This document shows, piece by piece, positions 1 through 5,313 of a stretch of 5,478 nucleotides of DNA (its first letter is position 1; the number at the start of each line of letters is the position of its first letter). The notes below the pieces were generated by a model. That model worked only from the letters and a program-made list of their open reading frames with translations, was not told the origin of the DNA and did not search any database. Origin of the DNA: Bacillota bacterium (GTDB taxonomy: Bacteria > Bacillota > Clostridia > Lachnospirales > Lachnospiraceae); the NCBI GenBank assembly GCA_023450835.1, contig JAEXGM010000067.1, forward strand, positions 1 through 5,478, read 5' to 3'. Made by a program: the position numbers and the translations under genes.

Positions 1-704
1 AAAGCACTTAACATACCGAGTATCATAACTAAAACTTCATTTGTAGTATAATTCAGTCCAAACTTCAGCATTTTGATAAGGCTGGCTCCAAACATAACCG
101 GAATTGCTAAAAAGAAAGTAAACTCAGCCGCTACTGCTCTTGATACCCCAATTAAGATAGCTCCAAGAATGGTTGCCCCTGATCTGGAAGTTCCGGGAAT
201 CAAGGAAAGCACCTGGAAAATACCAATTATAATTGCAGTCTGATAAGTTATTTCAGCAAGGCTGGTTATTCTGAAATTTCCTCTTTTATTACGATTCTCA
301 ATGAAGATAAAAAGTACACCATAAACAATCAGAGTTATTGCTACTGTTATGTAGTTATAAAACAAACCGTCAATTTTATCATCATAGAGTATGCCGATTA
401 CCGCGGCAGGAAGTACCGCTACGACAATTTTAAACCACATATTCATAATATCCCATTTTATAAAGGGCTTATTTTTATTCTTTAGTTGAAAAGGGAATAT
501 TTTATTCCAGTAGAGAACAAGAACCGCAAAAATTGCTCCAAGCTGAATAACCACACGGAACATTTCCATGAACTCCTTGCTTACATCCAGGGGCATTAAC
601 TGCTCCACTAAAATCATATGCCCTGTACTGCTAATAGGAAGCCATTCTGTAATACCTTCCACAATCCCGTAAAAAATAACTTTTAAAATCTCAATAAAAC
701 TCAT
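1..704 (-). CDS. uppP: Undecaprenyl-diphosphatase UppP (BacA), 3' end outside window
   Basis: Integral membrane enzyme that dephosphorylates undecaprenyl diphosphate to undecaprenyl phosphate, recycling the lipid carrier for peptidoglycan and other wall polymers; its overproduction gives bacitracin resistance in known cases. My translation of the minus strand gives 234 complete codons with no stop. Both family signatures are present: EGITEWLPISSTGH at residues 16-29 (catalytic-type glutamates E16 and E20, plus S26 and H29) and PGTSRSGAT at residues 160-168 (R164 in the arginine position). Between and after them lie long hydrophobic segments typical of the multi-spanning family. Family members are about 270-280 residues, so roughly 40 C-terminal residues are missing at the window edge. 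The ATG at 704 is the only sensible start: an in-frame TAA lies two codons upstream, and the N-terminus aligns with family starts. It is divergent from the gene at 1088. Confidence 0.95.
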   Translation of the reverse strand, partial: MSFIEILKVIFYGIVEGITEWLPISSTGHMILVEQLMPLDVSKEFMEMFRVVIQLGAIFAVLVLYWNKIFPFQLKNKNKPFIKWDIMNMWFKIVVAVLPAAVIGILYDDKIDGLFYNYITVAITLIVYGVLFIFIENRNKRGNFRITSLAEITYQTAIIIGIFQVLSLIPGTSRSGATILGAILIGVSRAVAAEFTFFLAIPVMFGASLIKMLKFGLNYTTNEVLVMILGMLSA

Positions 705-716
705 TCTTTAACTTTA

Positions 717-731
717 CCCTGCCTTCCTCCT
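717..731 (-). promoter_or_regulatory. uppP Shine-Dalgarno region with unusual spacing
   Basis: A perfect AGGAGG (731-726, minus strand) lies upstream of uppP but ends 21 bases before the ATG at 704, too far for normal use. No ATG, GTG or TTG sits at a normal distance from it. A weaker AGGG at 720-717 is 12 bases from the ATG and may be the working site. Confidence 0.4.
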
Positions 732-777
732 TATTTGGACTCTTTTCTATAAGTCAGTCCATATGATAGTCTGGTAT

Positions 778-806
778 ATTATAGCATACATTAATCCATT
801 CTAACA
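778..806 (-). promoter_or_regulatory. Candidate extended -10 promoter of uppP
   Basis: Read on the minus strand, TGCTATAAT at 786-778 is a perfect extended -10 (TGnTATAAT) for the housekeeping sigma factor. The -35 region is poor: CTGTTA with an 18-base spacer is the best fit, 3 of 6 matching, which is usual when an extended -10 is present. Transcription would start near 771 and give a leader of about 67 nt before the uppP ATG at 704. Confidence 0.6.
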
Positions 807-988
807 GGGTTAAGTATTGAAATTATTTCTTAATACTTTTTTAGTTTTATCTTACGTTCTATTCTTATGGAGTATGATTCTTCCAATTATACTATTAAAT
901 ATACAAGAAAAGTATATCTATTGCTTGTATCTATGCATCTTTACGAACCGGTAACTTCCAATAAAAGTAATTCTTATATAATAGGTTA

Positions 989-1017
989 TTGTATTTTTAC
1001 ATATTAAGTGGTAATAT
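989..1017 (+). promoter_or_regulatory. Candidate promoter of the two-gene operon
   Basis: TTGTAT at 989-994 and TAATAT at 1012-1017 are separated by 17 bases, and TGG at 1009-1011 gives an extended -10. Transcription would begin near 1024, inside the repeat cluster, leaving a leader of about 64 nt. A TATAAT hexamer at 977-982 is an alternative -10 but lacks a good -35. AT-rich DNA produces such matches easily. Confidence 0.35.
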
Positions 1018-1018
1018 A

Positions 1019-1063
1019 AATAGTAAATAGTAAGTAATAAGTAAAACCCATAAATTTACTATT
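1019..1063 (+). repeat. AATAGTAA direct repeats with inverted copy
   Basis: AATAGTAA occurs at 1019-1026 and again at 1026-1033, followed by the variant AATAAGTAA at 1036-1044. The inverse of the first copy, TTTACTATT, occurs at 1055-1063 and is a perfect 9-base complement of 1019-1027. The cluster lies between the candidate -10 and the ribosome binding site of the gene at 1088. This position fits an operator, possibly for the DNA-binding protein encoded by the second gene, but the bases are so AT-rich that chance cannot be excluded. Confidence 0.4.
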
Positions 1064-1076
1064 GTTTTGGAATAAT

Positions 1077-1081
1077 GGAGG
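1077..1081 (+). promoter_or_regulatory. Ribosome binding site of the gene at 1088
   Basis: GGAGG lies 6 bases before the ATG at 1088, an ideal distance, and fixes this start codon. Confidence 0.85.
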
Positions 1082-1087
1082 ATCTTT

Positions 1088-1957
1088 ATGAATTTAACAT
1101 TAGCAGAACGTTTTGCACTCATAAGTTTTAACGGGAGAGAAAGTGAACACAGAGAAGCAGCTAAACAAAGCGTATTAAAGATATTAGCTGCGGCTGTGTA
1201 TTTAGATGAACACTACAACAGTACCTCTGATAAATGGATTTTCAATGAAAACGAAATAAAGCTTGCCATTAAGAAAGCAAATAAAAAGATATTGGAGCGT
1301 ACTTATTTTGAACGTTTGCAAAATTACCAACTGATTTCAAAAGTAAATAGTTTACTGGGCTGTGACTTATATTATGATAAAAATATTAAATTAAAAGTCT
1401 ATGTCAGCAATTCGAAGGAGTTTGATTGCCAACTTGATTTATTAAAAGCTGAGTTTTTGGAAGAAGGACCCGTTACAGACGAAAGCATTATTCTGGTATG
1501 GCTGCTCTTAGAGTCTTTATCCTTCTTTCAGGTCTTCTCCTGCTCAGAACAAGAAAAGATAACCAGGAGAATGACAAAACTCCGCGATGAAAGTGAGCTG
1601 GCAAAAAGACTTTATCCAATTGAACTGCGTTCCATTTGGGGTACTCTATCAGCTGGTTTTCTCCTTATGAAAAGTCAGGCAGCTACTACTGAAACAGGAA
1701 AAGGACTGAATTTTATATTCCCGTTTTTTGAAAGGAAATATTCCGTATTTATCGATACTGAAGAATATCTCCCCAATGCAGAAATGCGTTTAAAAAACGT
1801 ATTGGACAGAATAACCGCTCAGGGGCATGTTTATGAAGTACTTCGCAGCGGAGCTGTACCTATTGTCAAAATAGATAATGTCAAATACGAGCTTCTTCCG
1901 GGTGCTGTTGGAAAATACCCGGTGCATGGAGTAAGATTGCGTCTTTATAATCTATAA
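1088..1957 (+). CDS. Uncharacterised 289-residue protein, possibly GPP34-like
   Basis: Coding is well supported by length, a good ribosome binding site and tight linkage to the next gene. I do not recognise it with certainty. The N-terminus (LTLAERFALISF, residues 3-14), the following helix (about 22-40), the segment EEGPVTDESIILVWLLLESL (125-144) and the basic tail SEQEKITRRMTKL (153-165) follow the layout of GPP34/GOLPH3-type proteins, all-helical peripheral proteins that in eukaryotes bind phosphatidylinositol 4-phosphate; bacterial members have no settled role. That resemblance is recalled pattern, not an alignment. Residues about 166-289 extend beyond that domain as a mixed region rich in aromatic and basic residues, with predicted beta strands (for example 257-262, 265-270, 282-288). 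No signal peptide, clear transmembrane helix or enzymatic motif is visible. The protein is probably cytoplasmic, perhaps membrane-associated. It is translated together with the DNA-binding protein encoded 10 bases downstream. Confidence 0.85.
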   Translation: MNLTLAERFALISFNGRESEHREAAKQSVLKILAAAVYLDEHYNSTSDKWIFNENEIKLAIKKANKKILERTYFERLQNYQLISKVNSLLGCDLYYDKNIKLKVYVSNSKEFDCQLDLLKAEFLEEGPVTDESIILVWLLLESLSFFQVFSCSEQEKITRRMTKLRDESELAKRLYPIELRSIWGTLSAGFLLMKSQAATTETGKGLNFIFPFFERKYSVFIDTEEYLPNAEMRLKNVLDRITAQGHVYEVLRSGAVPIVKIDNVKYELLPGAVGKYPVHGVRLRLYNL

Positions 1958-1967
1958 GGAGCCGACT

Positions 1968-2231
1968 ATGTCCAGACAACGAACAATCGAAAAAATAATG
2001 GATTCGGAATATGTAACTATTGGTGAATTAGTCCGCCTTACGAATACCAGATACAGCACCCTCAAATTCTATACGGAGGAAGGGATGCTGCCTTTTGAGC
2101 AGGCAGATACCAATCTCACCCGAAGATATAAACGAGTAGAGGCCTTATGCCGCATTGAGGAAATCAGGACAATGCGCCAGGGCGGTAAAACCATACCGGA
2201 AATTAAAGCATTTTTTAATACCGCAGGCTAG
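1968..2231 (+). CDS. Small MerR-type helix-turn-helix DNA-binding protein
   Basis: An 87-residue protein consisting almost only of a MerR-family winged-helix domain. After a basic N-terminal extension (1-14), VTIGELVRLTNTRYSTLKFY (16-35) is the helix-turn-helix, EEGMLPF (37-43) the turn usual in MerR proteins, TRRYKR (51-56) the wing, and VEALCRIEEIRTMRQGGKTIPEIKAFF (57-83) the second helical pair ending in the familiar EIK motif. The long coiled-coil dimerisation helix and C-terminal effector domain of classical MerR regulators are absent, so ligand sensing, if any, must come from a partner. Its Shine-Dalgarno AAGGAG (1956-1961) overlaps the stop codon of the upstream gene, with 6 bases to the ATG, so the two genes are co-transcribed and probably translationally coupled. 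A regulatory or DNA-tethering role together with the 289-residue protein is inferred. An excisionase-like or phage-type adaptor is an alternative, but nothing mobile lies nearby. Confidence 0.85.
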   Translation: MSRQRTIEKIMDSEYVTIGELVRLTNTRYSTLKFYTEEGMLPFEQADTNLTRRYKRVEALCRIEEIRTMRQGGKTIPEIKAFFNTAG

Positions 2232-2255
2232 CTTTCTGATTCTTGGCAAAATATA

Positions 2256-2301
2256 ACCTTTGGGATATCAATAAGTATCCCAAAGGTATAAATAAATTTT
2301 T
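2256..2301. terminator. Bidirectional intrinsic terminator candidate
   Basis: ACCTTTGGGATA (2256-2267) and TATCCCAAAGGT (2276-2287) form a perfect 12-bp stem with an 8-base loop, located 24 bases after the stop of the DNA-binding gene and 89 bases beyond the stop of the convergent leuS gene. In the minus direction the stem is followed at once by TTATATTTT, a fair U-tract for leuS. In the plus direction the T-run (2297-2301) starts 10 bases after the stem, which is weaker. It probably serves both converging transcripts. Bases 2302-2376 show no further structure. Confidence 0.7.
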
Positions 2302-2376
2302 AGCTTATGAATACTTTAAATATATAAATCAATAAAAACAGTCTTAATTTCTTGTATTTCATATAGAAAAATCGAA

Positions 2377-4827
2377 TTAAACCACAATATTTATAAGTTT
2401 GCCTTTAACATATATTATCTTGCGTAATTTTCTTTCTTCCAGTTCAGCAGCAATTTCTTCTTGAGCCAAGGCCTGCGTCTTAACCTCTTCTTCTGTTTCT
2501 TGCTTTTCAACAATAATCTTACACTTATTTCTACTGTTTATTTGTACCACGATTTCTACACTGCCACCTTCTATTTTACTGCTATCAAATACAGGCCATT
2601 CGCTGTGGAAAACAGAATCTTTCCTACCAAGCGCTTCCCATATTTCCTCTGCAAAATGAGGAGCAAACGGAGCAAAGAGCTTTATGAAGCAGGTAATCAA
2701 ATGAAATTCAAAAGCAGAAGCTCTCTCTTTCAGAGCCTGATAATCTGCAATGGCGCTCCTAAATTCCATTAATCTTGCAACAGCGGTATTGAATTGATAT
2801 TTCTCAAGCTCCTGCGTCACAGCCTTAATAGTTCTGTGGCATAACCTATTCAATTGCTCTTCAAATCCTTCCCAATATTCTTTTGCTGCTATTTCTGTTT
2901 CATGCTTTCGTTCCAAAAAATTATCGATCATTCTGGATATCCTGTCAAAAAACCCTTTAACCGCTTTGATGCCGCTGTCTTTCCAGGGTCCTCCTTCCTG
3001 ATAGGAAAAGCCAAAGGCAAGATAGGTGCGAAATACGTCCGCTCCGTATTTTTCTACATATTCATCGGGTGAGATGGTATTTCCCTTTGACTTACTCATT
3101 TTCTGTCCATCTGAACCAAGTATAATCCCCTGATGCACCAACGACTTGAAAGGCTCCGAGCCCTCAACATACCCCATATCCCTTAATGCTTTATATATAA
3201 ATCTGGCATATAACAGGTGCATGGCAGCATGCTCTATACCACCTACATACTTATCAACAGGCATAAATTGCCTCACCTTTTCAATGTCCCATGGAGCTTT
3301 CCGGTTATGAGGGTCCAGATATCTTAAATAGTACCAGGAAGAGCAAACAAAGGTATCAAGAGTATCCGTTTCCCTTTCAGCCGCTCCGCCACAGCAGGGG
3401 CAGACGGTATTTGTGAACTCTTTATTTCCCGAAAGGGGTGACTCACCACCTGGCACAAAATCCACTTCAAAAGGCAGTGTTACAGGAAGTTCTTCTTCCG
3501 GAACAGGTACTGTTCCGCATTTCTTACAATATATTATGGGGATCGGCGTTCCCCAGTAGCGTTGTCTGGAAACCAACCAGTCTCTTAACCGATAATTGCT
3601 TCTTCTGCTTCCTCCTCCGTCCATAGTTAAATCTTCAATAATTTTCTCTCTGGCTTTCTCCGATGGCAAACCTGTATATTTTCCGCTATTTACCAGGATG
3701 CCGGGTTCTGTAACAGGAAGACCTTCTCCTCCTATTCTACTATCTATTACCTGCAATACAGGAAGCTGGTATTTCAATGCAAATTCATAATCTCTGTTAT
3801 CATGTGCCGGTACTGCCATAACAGCCCCTGTACCATAACCGGCAATAACATAATCACTAATCCAGATAGGTATCTTCCTGCCGGTCACGGGATGTATTCC
3901 CACGGCCCCTGTAAATACCCCTGACTTTTCCTTAACGCCAGCGGTTCGCTCCAATTCCGTAAGCAAAGCAGTCGTTCGCTGATATTCTTCTACATCCTTT
4001 CTCTGTTTTCTGGAAGTAATGACCGGAACGAGAGAATGCTCCGGTGCCAGCACCAGGTAGGTAACTCCCATTAAAGTATCAACCCGGGTAGTATAGACTG
4101 AAAGTTTTTCTTCATATCCTTCTATTCCAAATAGTACTTCCGCTCCTGTGCTTTTTCCAATCCAATTACGCTGGATAGCTTTTGTCTTATCGGGCCAATC
4201 CAAACTCTCTAATCCATTTAACAGTTCCTCTGCGTACTCTGTAATACGGAAGAACCATTGGGTCAAATCCTTTTGAACGACTTTGGAGCCGCAGCGCTCA
4301 CATTCCCCGTTCGTTGCCTGTTCGTTGGCAAGCACCGTCTGGCAGCTGGGGCACCAGTTGACGGGAGCTTCTTTTCGGTACGCGAGCCCTTTATGGTATA
4401 GCTGAAGAAATAACCACTGGGTCCATCGATAGTATTCCGGCTCACAGGTTTTTATCTCATAATCCCAGTCATAAGCAGCACCAATTGTCTTAAGCTGTCT
4501 CTCCATCGTCCTGATGTTCTCTTCGGTAGATACTTTTGGATGAATCCCGGTAGTAATGGCATAATTCTCCGCCGGAAGCCCAAAGGCATCAAAGCCCATA
4601 GGATGAAATACCTGATATCCTTGCATCTTTTTCATTCTTCCCCAGGTATCAGGAAGACTAAAATTCCACCAATGCCCTATATGCAATTTAGCTCCCGAAG
4701 GATAAGAAAACATCTCCATTAAATAGATTTTCTCTTTGTCCGAATCGGGATGAAAACGATAAATTCCGGACTCCTCCCAGACTTTCTGCCATTTGGCATC
4801 AATTTCTCCTGAATAATTGATTCGCAT
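2377..4827 (-). CDS. leuS: Leucyl-tRNA synthetase
   Basis: Class I aminoacyl-tRNA synthetase that charges tRNA-Leu with leucine using ATP, in the cytoplasm. The protein is 816 residues, normal for bacterial LeuRS. Visible landmarks, numbered from the ATG at 4827: HIGH at 49-52 within SYPSGAKLHIGH; FHPMGFDAFGLPAENYAI around 74-91; a zinc ribbon with C159, C162, C176 and C179; the CP1 editing domain with TTRVDT at 246-251 (the threonine-rich specificity region, with V where many family members have P) and HDNRD at 342-346 carrying the editing aspartate; WLVSRQRYWGTPIP at 417-430; a second cysteine cluster (YCKKC, CPCC); VCSSWYYLRY near 494-503; KMSKS at 576-580; then the anticodon-binding helical domain and C-terminal domain. 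All catalytic and editing motifs appear intact. The same frame is open upstream to a GTG at 4896, but that codon lies inside the T-box sequence; AAGGAG at 4841-4836, 8 bases before 4827, marks the true start. Expression is controlled by the T-box leader upstream. Confidence 0.98.
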   Translation of the reverse strand: MRINYSGEIDAKWQKVWEESGIYRFHPDSDKEKIYLMEMFSYPSGAKLHIGHWWNFSLPDTWGRMKKMQGYQVFHPMGFDAFGLPAENYAITTGIHPKVSTEENIRTMERQLKTIGAAYDWDYEIKTCEPEYYRWTQWLFLQLYHKGLAYRKEAPVNWCPSCQTVLANEQATNGECERCGSKVVQKDLTQWFFRITEYAEELLNGLESLDWPDKTKAIQRNWIGKSTGAEVLFGIEGYEEKLSVYTTRVDTLMGVTYLVLAPEHSLVPVITSRKQRKDVEEYQRTTALLTELERTAGVKEKSGVFTGAVGIHPVTGRKIPIWISDYVIAGYGTGAVMAVPAHDNRDYEFALKYQLPVLQVIDSRIGGEGLPVTEPGILVNSGKYTGLPSEKAREKIIEDLTMDGGGSRRSNYRLRDWLVSRQRYWGTPIPIIYCKKCGTVPVPEEELPVTLPFEVDFVPGGESPLSGNKEFTNTVCPCCGGAAERETDTLDTFVCSSWYYLRYLDPHNRKAPWDIEKVRQFMPVDKYVGGIEHAAMHLLYARFIYKALRDMGYVEGSEPFKSLVHQGIILGSDGQKMSKSKGNTISPDEYVEKYGADVFRTYLAFGFSYQEGGPWKDSGIKAVKGFFDRISRMIDNFLERKHETEIAAKEYWEGFEEQLNRLCHRTIKAVTQELEKYQFNTAVARLMEFRSAIADYQALKERASAFEFHLITCFIKLFAPFAPHFAEEIWEALGRKDSVFHSEWPVFDSSKIEGGSVEIVVQINSRNKCKIIVEKQETEEEVKTQALAQEEIAAELEERKLRKIIYVKGKLINIVV

Positions 4828-4835
4828 AATAAGCT

Positions 4836-4841
4836 CTCCTT
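4836..4841 (-). promoter_or_regulatory. Ribosome binding site that fixes the leuS start
   Basis: AAGGAG on the minus strand ends 8 bases before the ATG at 4827. It lies downstream of the last leader terminator, so only read-through transcripts carry it. It argues against the longer reading frame from 4896, which would add 23 residues encoded by terminator sequence. Confidence 0.85.
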
Positions 4842-4847
4842 CCACAT

Positions 4848-4885
4848 AAAAATCCCCCTTACGTTTTAAGAGACGAAGGGGGATT
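4848..4885 (-). terminator. Leader terminator 2 of the leuS T-box
   Basis: AATCCCCCTT (4885-4876) pairs perfectly with AAGGGGGATT (4860-4851), with CGT/ACG able to extend the stem inward, followed by a run of five T (4852-4848), two of them within the stem. Its left arm lies in the loop and stem of the second antiterminator, making the two folds mutually exclusive. It sits 21 bases before the leuS ATG. Confidence 0.88.
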
Positions 4886-4998
4886 CGCGGTACCACTCTT
4901 ATTCATGCCAATGCACACACTCAGTTGATACCGGCTGGATGAGACCTGCAAGACTCATTCACTGATAACCGAAAATGAATATCAAAGAGTATATCTGC
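4848..4998 (-). promoter_or_regulatory. Second T-box antiterminator/terminator module, lacking Stem I
   Basis: Directly follows the first T-box terminator. The antiterminator is canonical: helix A1 AAGAG (4900-4896) pairs with CTCTT (4872-4868), the 7-base bulge is TGGTACC (4895-4889), and helix A2 GCG (4888-4886) pairs with CGT (4875-4873). UGGU can pair with the ACCA end of uncharged tRNA-Leu. It excludes the terminator at 4885-4848. The 98 bases before it hold small helices, for example ATTCATT (4980-4974) with AGTGAAT (4963-4957), or alternatively ATGAG (4958-4954) with CTCAT (4943-4939), and an AGCCGGTATC block resembling the GCCGTTATC seen before T-boxes. No AGTA/GAA specifier loop or GGGTGGTG-type apical loop is present, so codon-anticodon reading must rely on the upstream module or be absent. 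Confidence 0.85.
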
Positions 4999-5036
4999 AA
5001 AAAAATAAACTTCTATCTCCGCAAGAGACAGAAGTT
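4999..5036 (-). terminator. Leader terminator 1 of the leuS T-box
   Basis: AACTTCTGTCTC (5036-5025) pairs with GAGATAGAAGTT (5019-5008) over 12 positions, one of them a G-U wobble, with the 5-base loop TTGCG and then TATTTTTTT (5007-4999). The left arm is shared with the first antiterminator, so the structures compete. The U-tract is longer than that of terminator 2. Confidence 0.9.
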
Positions 5037-5244
5037 CTGTTATACCACTCTTATTATTTTCGATACATCATACAGCCTATATCTATCCCCTGTAACGGTG
5101 GGCATCCGTCTTAGCCTACATCTAAGTTCAGCCAGCTACTCCAAGGCGAGTTCATCTTCTTTGAAATCCTGTTTCACACCACCCAACAGGTCTCTGCTAT
5201 TTCTCTGAAGACTACTATTCCTTTTCTTCGTATTTCTTTTGATT
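4999..5244 (-). promoter_or_regulatory. Leucine-specific T-box leader, module 1 (complete)
   Basis: Tyrosine/leucine-type T-box RNA that binds uncharged tRNA-Leu and then lets transcription continue into leuS. Stem I: base AAGG (5223-5220) with CCTT (5146-5143); specifier loop with AGTA (5216-5213) facing GAA (5153-5151) and the specifier codon CTC (5150-5148), a leucine codon; GTCTTC (5212-5207) with GAAGAT (5159-5154); apical stem CCTGTT (5190-5185) with AACAGG (5173-5168) around a GGGTGGTGTGA loop. CTTAG (5126-5122) with CTAAG (5114-5110) fits Stem II, ACGG with CCGT (5109-5095) the IIA/B region, and 5087-5062 Stem III. The antiterminator has A1 AAGAG (5052-5048) with CTCTT (5027-5023), bulge TGGTATA (5047-5041) and A2 ACAG (5040-5037) with CTGT (5031-5028). 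The bulge departs from the usual TGGNACC at its 3' end. All pairings were worked out by eye. Confidence 0.92.
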
Positions 5245-5250
5245 TCCAAT

Positions 5251-5279
5251 ACTATAACATATGTTACTTTTCAAATCAA
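5251..5279 (-). promoter_or_regulatory. leuS promoter
   Basis: On the minus strand, TTGATT (5279-5274, 4 of 6) and TATAGT (5256-5251, 5 of 6) are 17 bases apart, with TGT before the -10 giving an extended -10. Transcription would start near 5244, just upstream of Stem I of the T-box, leaving a leader of about 417 nt. A perfect 12-base palindrome, TAACATATGTTA (5255-5266), lies in the spacer and overlaps the -10. Confidence 0.7.
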
Positions 5280-5313
5280 GTCCTTCATCTTTTAAAAATA
5301 ATGTTATAAATAA

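Larger units (their letters stand above)
705..1087. other. Divergent intergenic region, 383 bp
   Basis: AT-rich stretch between the divergent uppP gene and the two-gene operon starting at 1088. It holds a strong candidate promoter for uppP, a weaker one for the rightward operon, and a repeat cluster just upstream of the rightward ribosome binding site; each is listed separately. Bases about 840-970 show nothing I can assign. I saw no tRNA, no riboswitch-like conserved block and no credible small gene here. Confidence 0.7.

Noticed and set aside
737..760. Short GGACT/AGTCC inverted repeat in the uppP leader
   Set aside because: Only 5 bp of stem with a loop of about 14 bases and no U-tract; too weak to call a regulatory hairpin.
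867..1007. 46-codon plus-strand open frame starting with ATG in the divergent intergenic region
   Set aside because: It has no ribosome binding site and a composition like random AT-rich DNA, and it overlaps the candidate operon promoter.
2461..2772. 103-codon plus-strand open frame, and similar ones at 2854-3072, 3438-3626, 3596-3790 and 4540-4722
   Set aside because: All lie antisense within leuS, whose protein is intact and clearly conserved; they are by-products of its codon usage.
4263..4445. 60-codon minus-strand open frame in another phase of leuS
   Set aside because: Fully inside leuS on the same strand, with a low-complexity arginine/proline-rich product and no start signals.
4848..4885. 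The AATCCCCCTT inverted repeat as a possible mobile-element or attachment site
   Set aside because: Its position, U-tract and overlap with the antiterminator explain it fully as the T-box terminator.
4975..5208. 77-codon plus-strand open frame over the leuS leader
   Set aside because: It runs antisense across the T-box RNA, whose structure explains the sequence; it has no ribosome binding site.
5281..5313. Possible terminator for the partial gene at the right edge
   Set aside because: Only short TAAT/ATTA pairings and a T-run; no stable stem can be drawn.
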